Shown in pieces: positions 43,218 to 52,320 of a DNA stretch of 64,000 nucleotides. Made by a program: the position numbers and the translations under genes. The notes below the pieces were generated by a model, which saw only the letters and a list, made by a program, of their open reading frames with translations, made no database searches and was not told the origin of the DNA. Source of the DNA: Nocardia blacklockiae (lineage in GTDB: Bacteria > Actinomycetota > Actinomycetes > Mycobacteriales > Mycobacteriaceae); contig NZ_JADLRJ010000007.1 of NCBI RefSeq assembly GCF_015477355.1, positions 248,001 through 312,000 on the forward strand. Direction: 5' to 3'. Every line of letters starts with the position of its first letter. Position 1 is the first letter of the stretch.

Positions 43218-44102
43218 ATGGAGCTTCGTCCGGCGTTCCGGGTGAACGGGTTCCTCGTGCTGATCGTGCTGGTCGTCCTCGGCGGCGGCGCCCTGATCGG
43301 CGGTATCGCCGCGGCGGGCGTCGCGTCCGAGGACAGCGGCGCCGGGGCCGCGGCGGGGGCGGTGGCCGGGTTCGTGGTGGCGGGCCTCGCGCTGGTGCTG
43401 CTCAGCGGGCTGACCACGGTGGGCCCCAACGAGGCCAAGGTGCTGCAGTTCTTCGGCCGCTACATCGGCTCGGTGAGCGAGGCGGGGTTCTTCTGGGTGG
43501 TGCCGCTGACCGCCCGGCGGCGAATCTCCTTGCGGGTGCGCAACTTCGAGACCCAGACGCTGAAGGTCAACGACTCCGACGGCAACCCGGTCCAGATCGC
43601 CGCGGTCGTCGTCTACCGGGTGGTGGACAGCTTCAAGTCCGCCTTCGCCGTCGACGACTACGAGGAGTACGTGCAGACCCAGTCCGAGGCCGCCGTGCGG
43701 CACCTGGCCACCGTGCACCCCTACGATTCCGACGATCCGGCGCGCACCAGCCTGCGCAACGGCGCGGAGGTCGCCGAGGAGCTGACCACCGAACTGCGCG
43801 AGCGCACCGCGCTGGCCGGCATCGACGTGCTCGAGGCCCGCATCACCCACCTGGCGTACGCGCCGGAGATCGCCCAGGCCATGCTGGTCCGCCAGCAGGC
43901 CGCGCAGGTGGTGGCGGCACGCAGTCGCATCGTCGAGGGGGCGGTCGGTATGGTCGGGATGGCGCTGGAGCGGCTGACCGCCGAGGGCATGGTCGATCTC
44001 GACGAGGAGCGCCGGGCGACGATGGTGTCGAATCTGCTGGTGGTGCTGTGTGGGGACCGTTCCGCGCAGCCCGTGGTCAACACCGGATCGCTGTATTCGT
44101 AA
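43218..44102 (+). CDS. SPFH (stomatin/prohibitin-like) membrane protein
   Basis: 294 residues from ATG 43218, with GGGAGGA upstream. Two N-terminal hydrophobic segments (VNGFLVLIVLVVLGGGALIGG; AGAVAGFVVAGLALVLLSG) precede an SPFH domain: TTVGPNEAKVLQFFGRYIGSV, GFFWVVPLTARRRISLRVRNFET, ALAGIDVLEARITHLAYAPEIAQAML. Such proteins scaffold membrane microdomains. It overlaps a small DNA-binding gene (TAATG). Confidence 0.88.
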   Translation: MELRPAFRVNGFLVLIVLVVLGGGALIGGIAAAGVASEDSGAGAAAGAVAGFVVAGLALVLLSGLTTVGPNEAKVLQFFGRYIGSVSEAGFFWVVPLTARRRISLRVRNFETQTLKVNDSDGNPVQIAAVVVYRVVDSFKSAFAVDDYEEYVQTQSEAAVRHLATVHPYDSDDPARTSLRNGAEVAEELTTELRERTALAGIDVLEARITHLAYAPEIAQAMLVRQQAAQVVAARSRIVEGAVGMVGMALERLTAEGMVDLDEERRATMVSNLLVVLCGDRSAQPVVNTGSLYS

Positions 44103-44269
44103 TGGCCAAGCGCGAGCCGAAGAAGGTGCTGCTGCGGCTCGATCCGGCCGTCCACGAGGCCGTGGCCAAGTGGGCGGCCGACGACCTGCGCAGCGTGAAC
44201 GCACAGATCGAGTACGCGCTGCGGCTGGCGCTCGAACAAGCTGGTCGCTCGCCCAGGAATCGGGATTGA
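44102..44269 (+). CDS. ribbon-helix-helix (Arc-like) DNA-binding protein
   Basis: 55 residues. KKVLLRLDPAVHEAVAKWAADDLRSVNAQIEYALRLAL is the ribbon (LLRL) plus two helices of MetJ/Arc repressors, with the RSVNAQIE turn between helices. ATG overlaps the SPFH stop. Likely binds the palindrome 900 bp upstream to control the pair; inferred from position. Confidence 0.85.
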   Translation: MAKREPKKVLLRLDPAVHEAVAKWAADDLRSVNAQIEYALRLALEQAGRSPRNRD

Positions 44270-44377
44270 AACAGACCGGTTGCCCGTTTAGTCCAGTATA
44301 GATCACCAACAAGTCACGTATTGGGCACAGAATGCATAAGGACGTGCGATTATGCGTCCAATCGGTAACGTGTTGGC

Positions 44378-46060
44378 GTGCCTATCGCGTTCGAAACCGG
44401 CGGACTGCAGCAACTCGATCCGTGCACATGGGGCAATCCGGCCACTGGTGATCTTGTCACGCTCGTGTACATCGACGCCGTGCCCGATCTTCCGGCCGCG
44501 CTGGAGGACATCGATACGCTGCGTTACCGGCTCACCGAACAGCAGGCCGAGTTCGGCTGCCTCATCGAGGCGTACACCATCGCCGTCGCCGGACAGCCCG
44601 CGTTGCTGCGGCTGGAGAAGTTCCCGCTCGCGGACGGGGGCGGGCTGGGCTTCACCGCCGGGATCGTGGTGCCCAAGGCGACGTGCAGCGCGATTCTGAA
44701 GATCATGTGCCGCGAGACCGGGCGCTCGGGCACGCGCGAGGCCGCGATCGTGCCGAAGGTCGGCTTCCAGAACATGTTCCGGCCGCATCCCTACGCCCCG
44801 GACGTGCGGGGCAAACTGCCCTACAACGTGGCCGACGACGCGCAGTGGGACTCCCAGTTCCCCGATCACCCGCTGAGCCGGGCCCGCCGGTGGATCTCGC
44901 TGGCCAGCCGGACCGCCCGCATCGACCCGCGCTTCGCGGCCCTGCCGCCGTTCACCGGGCCGGTCGCGGCCGGTGCGACGGAGACCGCCGCCGAGCCCCC
45001 GGCGCCCGCGCCGAGCGAGCCGGTGCCGCCCACGGCCGGGTCCGCCGAGACCGCCCCGATCCCCAGCGCCTCCGCGTTCGGCACCGTCGCGCGCAAACCC
45101 GCCGCGCCCACCCCGGCAACCCCGACACCGGGCAGCATGCCGCGGCTGCCCGCGAGCGCCGCCGCCTACGCGGGCAGCACCGCCGCGGCATGGACCAGCC
45201 CCCCGAGCGATCCGAACGCCGTGGACTTCTCGCAGCCGCCGGGGACTCGCAGGCCCGGTGCGGCCGACCACGCGGACACGGACCTACCGCCGTCCGGCGG
45301 TCCCGCCGACGCACCGTCGCCCGATCACCGATCCGACCCCGTGGAGTCCGCCGCCACGACGATGATGCCGTCCGGGCACCGAGCCGACACCGCGGACGGG
45401 CACCGCGCCGACGCCGCCGAGACCACCATGCTGCCGTCCGGCCACCAGCCGGACGCCGCCCCGGACAGCGCCGACACGACGGCCATGCCCTCGGGCATCC
45501 CGCTCGCCGACCTGCGGCTGTCCGCCGAGACCACGATGCTGGCCACCAACGGGCACGCGGCGAGCGGCAGCGACGCCTCGTCCGCGCGGGAGAAGCTCCC
45601 GGCCGACGAGACCACCGCGATCCCCGCTCGGCCCGACGCCGGTCGCCGGTTCACTGGATCGGGGGAGTCCGGCCCCGATTCCGAGCGGCGGTTCACCGGA
45701 TCAGGGGAGTCCGGCTCCGATTCGGAGCGCCGGTTCACCGGGTCCGGGGAGTCCGGCTCCGATTCGGAGCGGCGATTTACCGGGTCCGGGGAGTCCGGCT
45801 CCGATTCGGAGCGGCGGTTCACCGAACCCGGCGACTCCGGCATGGACAGTGGCCCAAGGTTCGGCGGGGCCGGGAATTCCGGTGCGGACCGGGAGGCACG
45901 GCTCACCGGGGCCGACTCGCGGCCGGAGGGCGATCAGCGGTTCACCGCCGACTCGGCCGAGACGACGGCGCTGCCGTCGGGGCGGGGGCACGGCGCGTCG
46001 GTGCCGGAGGACGCCGCGGTCGGCGCGGGTGCGGAGACCCGGCCGATCCCCAAGAGCTGA
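44378..46060 (+). CDS. large hypothetical protein with low-complexity, 14-residue-repeat tail
   Basis: 560 residues from GTG. Residues 1-~195 look folded (GDLVTLVYIDAVPDLPAALEDI, FGCLIEAYTIAVAGQPALLRLEKF, VPKVGFQNMFRPHPYAPDVRG) and lack a signal peptide. The rest is Ala/Pro/Asp/Thr-rich, with recurring (E/D)TT(A/M)(M/L)PSG units and, near residues 423-506, six 14-residue repeats of RRFTGSGESGSDSE type. I do not recognise the N-terminal domain. The tail is probably disordered and could be cell-wall-facing or a flexible scaffold; no membrane anchor is seen. Confidence 0.75.
   Translation: MPIAFETGGLQQLDPCTWGNPATGDLVTLVYIDAVPDLPAALEDIDTLRYRLTEQQAEFGCLIEAYTIAVAGQPALLRLEKFPLADGGGLGFTAGIVVPKATCSAILKIMCRETGRSGTREAAIVPKVGFQNMFRPHPYAPDVRGKLPYNVADDAQWDSQFPDHPLSRARRWISLASRTARIDPRFAALPPFTGPVAAGATETAAEPPAPAPSEPVPPTAGSAETAPIPSASAFGTVARKPAAPTPATPTPGSMPRLPASAAAYAGSTAAAWTSPPSDPNAVDFSQPPGTRRPGAADHADTDLPPSGGPADAPSPDHRSDPVESAATTMMPSGHRADTADGHRADAAETTMLPSGHQPDAAPDSADTTAMPSGIPLADLRLSAETTMLATNGHAASGSDASSAREKLPADETTAIPARPDAGRRFTGSGESGPDSERRFTGSGESGSDSERRFTGSGESGSDSERRFTGSGESGSDSERRFTEPGDSGMDSGPRFGGAGNSGADREARLTGADSRPEGDQRFTADSAETTALPSGRGHGASVPEDAAVGAGAETRPIPKS
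45644..45895 (+). repeat. six tandem 42-bp coding repeats
   Basis: Units start at 45644, 45686, 45728, 45770, 45812 and 45854. The first five encode RRFTGSGESGSDSE or close variants, units 3 and 4 being nearly identical at DNA level; the sixth is degenerate. They are in frame, so copy number can change without breaking the gene. Confidence 0.88.
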
Positions 46061-46071
46061 CGCGCCGGACC

Positions 46072-46995
46072 CTAGTTGCCGGTCGGTTTCTCGGTCACGA
46101 AAATGGCTGTGCCCGGGAAGATTCGACCACGCAGCGGGCTCCACTGGCCCCACTCGCGCTCCAGCCACTCCGGCCAGCCCGGCTCGACGAGATCGACCAG
46201 CGTCAGTCCGGCGGCGACGATCTCGCGGACCCGGTCGCCGACGGTGCGGTGGTGCTCGACGTAGGTGGGCTCGCCGTCGCCGTCCACCTCCACGTACGGC
46301 GACCGGTCGAAATAGGACAGCGACGCGACCAGACCCTTCGGTCCCGGATCGTCGGGGAAGATCCAGCGCATCGGGTGGTTCACCGCGAAGACCCAGCGCC
46401 CGCCCGGCCGCAGCACCCGGGCCACCTCGCGCATCACCCGCGCGGAATCGGCCACGAACGGTACCGCCCCGAACGCCGAGCACGCCAGGTCGAAGGAGGC
46501 GTCCGCGAACGGCAGTGCCTCCGCGCCGGCCTGCACCAGCGGCACCCGCGGCCCACCCCGTGCCATAGCGGCCTGCCCGCGCCGCAACATTTCCGCCGAA
46601 AGGTCCAGGCCGACCGGTTGCGCGCCGTTCGCCGCGAGCCAGCGGGCGCACGGCGCCGAGCCGCAGCCGATTTCCAGCACGCGCTTACCGGCGATATCGC
46701 CGAGGAAATGCCAGTCGGCCTCGTGCAGGCCTTCCGGGCACCAGATGAATTCGCCGTTCGGGGAATCCACGCCGAGGAACTCGGCATGGGTTTCGTGGTA
46801 TTGCTCGGCGTCGGCGTCCCACCACCGGCGGCTGGCGCGCTGACTGGCCGCGGCGTCGATCGAGGTCCGGGCCACCCCGGCCGTGCCGAGCAGGGCGTTC
46901 GCCTGCGCATGACGTTCCGCGCCGGCCGGATCGGGCGATGTCGCGAGCATTTCTTCCCGTTCGCCGTGCACACCGGGATGATCTTCGGGCATCAT
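46072..46995 (-). CDS. class I SAM-dependent methyltransferase
   Basis: 307 residues from ATG 46995 (MMPEDHPG); an upstream ATG at 47040 would add 15. Methyltransf_11-type core: motif I RVLEIGCGSAPCARWL, acidic GLDLS, motif post-I GAEALPFADASFDLACSAFG and motif III VLRPGGRWVF. N-terminal ~95 residues and a C-terminal region with Trp-rich VEPGWPEWLEREWGQW are extra. Substrate unknown. Convergent with the repeat protein gene. Confidence 0.88.
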   Translation of the reverse strand: MMPEDHPGVHGEREEMLATSPDPAGAERHAQANALLGTAGVARTSIDAAASQRASRRWWDADAEQYHETHAEFLGVDSPNGEFIWCPEGLHEADWHFLGDIAGKRVLEIGCGSAPCARWLAANGAQPVGLDLSAEMLRRGQAAMARGGPRVPLVQAGAEALPFADASFDLACSAFGAVPFVADSARVMREVARVLRPGGRWVFAVNHPMRWIFPDDPGPKGLVASLSYFDRSPYVEVDGDGEPTYVEHHRTVGDRVREIVAAGLTLVDLVEPGWPEWLEREWGQWSPLRGRIFPGTAIFVTEKPTGN

Positions 46996-47256
46996 GTCAG
47001 AGTAGCCACGCGGGCAGGGGGACCCTTGTTTGCTTGCCACATCTCACGTCGCGTACGCTGATTCCCGCGAGTGCCCGCCGTACTTGCGTACCGGGGCGCA
47101 CGCGTGCTGTGAGTTTATGCAATGAGTACAGCGTTGTGCTGTGTCGCAGCGATGTGCTGTGCACGCCGACGCTAGTTCCATCGCTGTGAGTTCACAGCAA
47201 AACCGAAAGCCCACATGTCCACTACCGACCACAATCCGTCCGGAGCAACCCAACAC

Positions 47257-48729
47257 ATGCCCACCACTGTCACCTCGCCGCAGGTAGCCGTCAACGACAT
47301 CGGCTCCGCCGAGGACTTCCTCGCCGCCATCGACAAGACGATCAAGTACTTCAACGACGGGGACATCGTCGAAGGCACGATCGTCAAGGTCGATCGCGAC
47401 GAGGTCCTGCTCGACATCGGTTACAAGACCGAAGGCGTCATTCCTTCCCGCGAACTGTCCATCAAGCACGATGTCGACCCGGCCGAGGTCGTTTCCGTGG
47501 GCGATGAGGTCGAGGCTCTTGTTCTCACCAAGGAGGACAAGGAAGGCCGGCTGATCCTGTCGAAGAAGCGGGCTCAGTACGAGCGGGCATGGGGCACCAT
47601 CGAGGAGCTCAAGGAGAAGGACGAGGCCGTCAAGGGCACCGTCATCGAGGTCGTGAAGGGCGGTCTGATCCTCGATATCGGCCTGCGCGGCTTCCTCCCC
47701 GCCTCGCTGGTCGAGATGCGTCGCGTCCGCGATCTGCAGCCGTACGTCGGCAAGGAGATCGAGGCCAAGATCATCGAGCTGGACAAGAACCGCAACAACG
47801 TGGTCCTGTCCCGCCGCGCCTGGCTCGAGCAGACCCAGTCCGAGGTCCGCTCCGAGTTCCTGCACCAGCTGCAGAAGGGCCAGGTCCGCAAGGGTGTGGT
47901 CAGCAGCATCGTCAACTTCGGCGCGTTCGTCGATCTCGGCGGTGTCGACGGCCTGGTGCACGTCTCCGAGCTGTCCTGGAAGCACATCGACCACCCGTCC
48001 GAGGTCGTCGAGGTCGGCATGGAGGTCACCGTCGAGGTGCTCGACGTGGACCTGGACCGCGAGCGGGTCTCGCTGTCGCTCAAGGCGACTCAGGAAGACC
48101 CGTGGCGGCAGTTCGCCCGCACCCACGCCATCGGCCAGATCGTGCCCGGCAAGGTCACCAAGCTGGTGCCGTTCGGTGCGTTCGTGCGTGTCGAGGAGGG
48201 CATCGAGGGCCTGGTGCACATCTCCGAGCTGGCCGAGCGCCACGTCGAGGTGCCGGATCAGGTCGTCTCCGTCGGCGACGACGCGATGGTCAAGGTCATC
48301 GACATCGACCTGGAGCGTCGCCGGATCTCGCTGTCGCTGAAGCAGGCCAACGAGGACTACCACGCCGAGTTCGACCCGTCGAAGTACGGCATGGCCGACA
48401 GCTACGACGAGCAGGGCAACTACATCTTCCCCGAGGGCTTCGACCCCGACACCAACGAGTGGCTCGAGGGCTTCGACAAGCAGCGCGAAGAGTGGGAAGG
48501 CCGCTACGCCGAGGCGGAGCGTCGCCACAAGATGCACACCGCGCAGATGGAGAAGATGGCCGCCGACGCCGCCGCGGAGGCCGCGAACGGTGGCGGATCG
48601 TCCAACTACTCCTCCGAGAGTGGTGAGCGGTCGTCGTCGTCGTCCTCGCAGTCCGAGTCGGCCGGTGGCTCGCTGGCCAGCGACGCGCAGCTCGCCGCGC
48701 TGCGTGAGAAGCTGTCCGGCAACGCGTAA
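47257..48729 (+). CDS. rpsA: 30S ribosomal protein S1
   Basis: 490 residues from ATG 47257 (MPTTVTSPQVAVNDIG), which matches the mycobacterial start; ATG 47215 is in frame and would add 14. Four S1 RNA-binding domains begin near GDIVEGTIVKV, GTVIEVVKGGLILDIG, GVVSSIVNFGAFVDLGG and GKVTKLVPFGAFVRVEEG, followed by an acidic linker and a Ser-rich tail. Binds mRNA at the ribosome. A very strong terminator follows. Confidence 0.97.
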   Translation: MPTTVTSPQVAVNDIGSAEDFLAAIDKTIKYFNDGDIVEGTIVKVDRDEVLLDIGYKTEGVIPSRELSIKHDVDPAEVVSVGDEVEALVLTKEDKEGRLILSKKRAQYERAWGTIEELKEKDEAVKGTVIEVVKGGLILDIGLRGFLPASLVEMRRVRDLQPYVGKEIEAKIIELDKNRNNVVLSRRAWLEQTQSEVRSEFLHQLQKGQVRKGVVSSIVNFGAFVDLGGVDGLVHVSELSWKHIDHPSEVVEVGMEVTVEVLDVDLDRERVSLSLKATQEDPWRQFARTHAIGQIVPGKVTKLVPFGAFVRVEEGIEGLVHISELAERHVEVPDQVVSVGDDAMVKVIDIDLERRRISLSLKQANEDYHAEFDPSKYGMADSYDEQGNYIFPEGFDPDTNEWLEGFDKQREEWEGRYAEAERRHKMHTAQMEKMAADAAAEAANGGGSSNYSSESGERSSSSSSQSESAGGSLASDAQLAALREKLSGNA

Positions 48730-48741
48730 TTCGCTCAGCTG

Positions 48742-48782
48742 ACGCAGGCCCCCGGTGATATTCACCGGGGGCCTGCGTTTTT
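48742..48782 (+). terminator. rho-independent terminator of rpsA
   Basis: Perfect 17-bp arms ACGCAGGCCCCCGGTGA (48742-48758) and TCACCGGGGGCCTGCGT (48762-48778), loop TAT, followed by TTTTT. The best intrinsic terminator in the window, 13 bp after the rpsA stop. Confidence 0.92.
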
Positions 48783-48881
48783 CGTCGTTCCGGTCGGACT
48801 CGCGGTGCGAGTGCCGCACGGTCGGTTCATTCGCGCGCTACCGTTGCGTCACCCGAGATCCGTTGTCCTCGGCGAGAATCG

Positions 48882-50456
48882 GTGAAACTGTCCTATTTCA
48901 AATCGGCGAAAGGTCGAGTCGGCGGCATGGGTCTGTTCGAAGGCGTCAATCGGCGAGAGTTCCTGGCGAAGGCCTTGGCCGCCGGCGGTGTGGGCGCGCT
49001 GGCCGGTTGGGCGAATCCCATCATCGAGCGGGCCTACGCCGCGGACCCCGCGGGGATGGGCGGGCTCGGCGACATCGAGCACTTCGTGCTGCTCATGCAG
49101 GAGAACCGGTCCTTCGACCACTACTTCGGCACGCTGTCGGGGGTGCGCGGCTTCGACGATCCCTCGCCCGCCTGGCAGCAGTACGGGTACGCGCCGGGCG
49201 TCGGGCCGACCGCCGACGGCTACCTGGTGCCGTTCCGCCTCGACACGACGCGCGGCGCGAGTCTCGACGGCGAATGCGTCAACGATCCCGACCACAGCTG
49301 GGCGGGCATGCACGAGGCGTGGAACGGCGGGGCGAACGACCGCTGGATGCCGATGTCGATCGCCAGCGTGGGCGCTGGAAACGGCCCGGCCGCAATGGGT
49401 TACCACACCCGCGCCGACATCCCGGTGCACCACGAACTGGCCGACGCGTTCACACTGTGCGACCACTACCACTGCTCGGTGCTGGGCCCGACCGACCCGA
49501 ACCGGCTGTACTGGATCTCGGCCACCCTCGATCCGGACGGCCGCGCGGGCGGACCGCTGGTGGAGACGCCGCCGATCATCCCGCAGAACGCCTACAGCTG
49601 GCGCACCTACCCGGAGAACCTGTCCGAGGCCGGGGTGAGCTGGAAGATCTACAACAACCGCGACGTCGGCCCCATCTCCTCGGTGATCCTGGACGGCATG
49701 ATGGGCTGCTTCACCCAGGCCGCCGACCCGAATTCCGAACTGGCGCAACGGGGTAAGGCCCCGGTCTACCCGCAGGACTTCGCCGCCGACGTGGCCGCGA
49801 ACCGGCTGCCGTCGGTGTCGTGGGTGATTCCGCCGCTGTTCAACTGCGAGCATCCGGCGCTGCCGCCGGCGTTGGGCGCGGTCGGGATCATGCAGGTGCT
49901 CGACATCCTGACCTCGAATCCGGCGGTGTGGGAGAAGACGGCGCTGATCGTCATGTACGACGAGAACGGCGGCTTCTTCGACCACGTCACCCCGCCGACG
50001 CCGCCACCGAGCACGCCGGGGGAGTTCCTCACCGTCGATCTCGCCCGGGTGCCGGCCGCCAAGGGTGTCGCCGGACCGATCGGCCTGGGTTACCGGGTGC
50101 CGTGCTGGGTCGTCTCCCCGTATTCGCGCGGCGGGCTGGTGTGTTCGGAGACGTTCGATCACACCTCGCAATTGCGTTTGCTGGAGCGCCGTTTCGGTGT
50201 GGAGGTGCCGAATCTGACGGCCTGGCGCCGCGGCGTCACCGGCGATATGACAACGGCATTCGATTTCGCCGCCGCACCCGACGCGGCGCCTCCGCGCATC
50301 ACCGATCCGAATTCCCGCACCGAAGCCGCACTCGCACAATGCGGGCCGAATATCGCGCTCGGCACCGCGGGATCGGGAACGCCGTATCCGGTGCCGCCCA
50401 ACAACATGCCGACGCAGGAACCCGGTACCCGTCGCCGCCCCAGCGGACTCGTCTAG
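48882..50456 (+). CDS. phospholipase C (PlcC/acid phosphatase family), Tat-exported
   Basis: 524 residues from GTG; ATG 48927 ([12 protein letters not shown]) gives 509 and fits relatives better. Twin-arginine signal [20 protein letters not shown]. Catalytic phosphoesterase domain: [78 protein letters not shown] and [16 protein letters not shown], as in mycobacterial PlcA-D. Hydrolyses phospholipids outside the membrane; in pathogenic relatives linked to virulence. Lacks the second C-terminal DUF756 domains of Pseudomonas PlcH. Confidence 0.93.
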   Translation: MKLSYFKSAKGRVGGMGLFEGVNRREFLAKALAAGGVGALAGWANPIIERAYAADPAGMGGLGDIEHFVLLMQENRSFDHYFGTLSGVRGFDDPSPAWQQYGYAPGVGPTADGYLVPFRLDTTRGASLDGECVNDPDHSWAGMHEAWNGGANDRWMPMSIASVGAGNGPAAMGYHTRADIPVHHELADAFTLCDHYHCSVLGPTDPNRLYWISATLDPDGRAGGPLVETPPIIPQNAYSWRTYPENLSEAGVSWKIYNNRDVGPISSVILDGMMGCFTQAADPNSELAQRGKAPVYPQDFAADVAANRLPSVSWVIPPLFNCEHPALPPALGAVGIMQVLDILTSNPAVWEKTALIVMYDENGGFFDHVTPPTPPPSTPGEFLTVDLARVPAAKGVAGPIGLGYRVPCWVVSPYSRGGLVCSETFDHTSQLRLLERRFGVEVPNLTAWRRGVTGDMTTAFDFAAAPDAAPPRITDPNSRTEAALAQCGPNIALGTAGSGTPYPVPPNNMPTQEPGTRRRPSGLV

Positions 50457-50474
50457 GCCCGGCGGTCACCCTTT

Positions 50475-50537
50475 CTCGTCATCCCGGCAGCCATTCCCCT
50501 TCTCGTCATCCCGGCGTGCTTGTGGCCGGGATGACGG
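50475..50537. repeat. second group of CGTCATCCCGGC / GCCGGGATGACG repeats
   Basis: Two direct CTCGTCATCCCGGC copies (50475-50488, 50502-50515) and one inverted GCCGGGATGACGG (50525-50537). The second and third form a 12-bp perfect hairpin with a 9-base loop. Same core as at 7642-7785. It lies between convergent genes and may also end their transcripts. Confidence 0.65.
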
Positions 50538-50611
50538 AGGTGAGCGAGTGAGCCGCAGGACGAGAACCGGCGAAACTTCTACGCGCGGCGGAAGAAAGCC
50601 TGCGCAGCAGG

Positions 50612-50770
50612 TCAGCTGGCGGTGGCCGGAACCCAGTGGGCCGCGGCGTCGGCCGTCCGCTTGCGGATGGCGGCCAGACTGTGGCGGGCCGGACTGATGA
50701 GCGCGGTGAGCCACGGGCGCCGGAACTCGGCCAGCGCGGTCGCGACCTCCGGGATGTCGATGCAGTGCAT
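50612..50770 (-). CDS. small hypothetical protein
   Basis: 52 residues from ATG 50768-50770, preceded by GAGGCAC. Sequence MHCIDIPEVATALAEFRRPW then LISPARHSLAAIRKRTADAAAHW is helix-forming and amphipathic with a basic centre. No family recognised. Supported by the Shine-Dalgarno and the hairpin downstream; still short enough to be chance. Confidence 0.4.
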   Translation of the reverse strand: MHCIDIPEVATALAEFRRPWLTALISPARHSLAAIRKRTADAAAHWVPATAS

Positions 50771-51141
50771 CGTGCCTCGCCTACCCAGCCGGTGGCGACC
50801 CGTCTGGATGTTTCTGGTGCGCAATGGTGTTCCTTTGCTTGCTTTGGTACGGCCTGGATCGCCTGCCGCGAAACAGTAGCGGAACTAAAGTGTGTGGCCG
50901 CGTATTTTGCGCGACTTTCGTCCCGGCGTGTCGGAAAGTTGCCGACCGCAGGTCCGGATCCGATGGAAAAAGTTGCGAATTGATATCGCCGCCATCACGG
51001 ATTGAGAAATTTGCCGGTGCCGAGGTGAGAGATTTCGGCGCGCTGGGTAATAAGCCGGACCGAACGCGGTTTCCCGCTTCGGGAAGTCGCGCCGGCGGAC
51101 CACCGGATGCCCGGTCGGCGGCCGGATGCGAGACTGAGCGA
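50771..51141. other. 371-bp intergenic region before coaE
   Basis: I see no gene, hairpin or convincing promoter. It is slightly richer in A/T (e.g. near 50880-51010), as expected for a promoter region of the divergent genes. Confidence 0.4.
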
Positions 51142-52317
51142 ATGTTGCGTATCGGTCTCACCGGAGGCATGGGAGCGGGTAAGTCGACGGCGGCGCGGCG
51201 GCTGGTCGAGCTGGGCGCCGTCCTGATCGACAGCGACGCGATCGCCCGCGAGGTGGTCGCTCCGGGGACCGAGGGGCTCACGGCGCTGGTGGCGGCGTTC
51301 GGCCCGGACATTCTGGCAGCCGACGGCAGTCTGGATCGTCCCGCGCTGGCCGCGAAGGCGTTCGCCGACGACGAGTCCCGGCAGACCTTGAACGGCATCA
51401 CGCATCCGCTCGTGGGCCGGCGCACCGCCGAGTTGATCGCCGCCGCGCCCGCGGACGCGATCGTGGTCCAGGACGTGCCGCTGCTGGTCGAGAACGGGCT
51501 CGGCGCGGTGATGAACCTGGTCGTGGTGGTGCTGGCCGACGTGGAGACCCGGGTGCACCGGCTCGAGCAGTTCCGGGGCATCTCGCGCGACGACGCGCTG
51601 GCCCGGATCAAGACCCAGGCCACCGACGAACAGCGCCGCGCCGCCGCGGATGTGCTGCTGGACAACAACTCCGGGGCCGCGGAACTCGAGCGGCAGGTGG
51701 ACGCGCTGTGGGAACACCGGCTGGTGCCGTTCGAGCGGAACCTGCGCGCCCGGACGTGGTCGCCGCGGGGCGAGGTGCGGCTGGTCGGGCCGGATCCGAC
51801 GTGGGCGGCGCAGGCGCAGCGGCTGATCGCGCGCCTCGCAGTGGCCTGCGGCGCGGCCGCCCGGCGCATAGACCACATCGGCTCGACCGCGGTGCCGGAC
51901 CTGCCCGCCAAGGACGTGCTCGACATTCAGGTGACCGTCGCCGATCTCGATGCCGCCGACGGCCTGCGCGAGGCGCTGGAGTCCGCGGGCTTCCCGCGCA
52001 CCGAGTACACCGCCGACGATCCCAAGCCGGGCACCGATTTGGCGGTGTGGGGCAAGCGGGTTCACGTCAACGCCGATCCGGGCCGTCCGGCGAATGTGCA
52101 CCTGCGTGTCGACGGGTGGCCGAATCAGCGCTGGGCGCTGGCCTTCCGCGATTGGCTGCGGGCCGACGCGGCGGCGCGGGAGGAGTATCTGGCGGTGAAG
52201 CAGAAGGCGGCGGCCGCCGCGGCCGGGCTCACGGGCGAGCCGGCCGTGCAGGCCTATCTCGACGTGAAGACGCCTTGGTTCGACGAGGTGTATCCGCGGG
52301 TGCTCGCGGCGGAGTGA
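51142..52317 (+). CDS. coaE: dephospho-CoA kinase fused to a GrpB (UPF0157) domain
   Basis: 391 residues from ATG 51142 (MLRIGLTGG). Residues 1-~200 are CoaE: P-loop GLTGGMGAGKST, IDSDAIAREV, VQDVPLLVENG, HRLEQFRGISRDDALARI. It phosphorylates dephospho-CoA, the last step of CoA synthesis. Residues ~205-380 are a GrpB/nucleotidyltransferase-like domain (VGPDPTWAAQAQRLI, RRIDHIGSTAVPDLPAKDVLDIQV, RVHVNADPG). The same fusion is known from mycobacterial CoaE (Rv1631), where the second domain is reported to aid folding; that role is from literature. Confidence 0.95.
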   Translation: MLRIGLTGGMGAGKSTAARRLVELGAVLIDSDAIAREVVAPGTEGLTALVAAFGPDILAADGSLDRPALAAKAFADDESRQTLNGITHPLVGRRTAELIAAAPADAIVVQDVPLLVENGLGAVMNLVVVVLADVETRVHRLEQFRGISRDDALARIKTQATDEQRRAAADVLLDNNSGAAELERQVDALWEHRLVPFERNLRARTWSPRGEVRLVGPDPTWAAQAQRLIARLAVACGAAARRIDHIGSTAVPDLPAKDVLDIQVTVADLDAADGLREALESAGFPRTEYTADDPKPGTDLAVWGKRVHVNADPGRPANVHLRVDGWPNQRWALAFRDWLRADAAAREEYLAVKQKAAAAAAGLTGEPAVQAYLDVKTPWFDEVYPRVLAAE

Positions 52318-52320
52318 GCG

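Noticed and set aside
45644-45895. CRISPR array
   Set aside because: The 42-bp units are contiguous without spacers and are in frame inside a long ORF.
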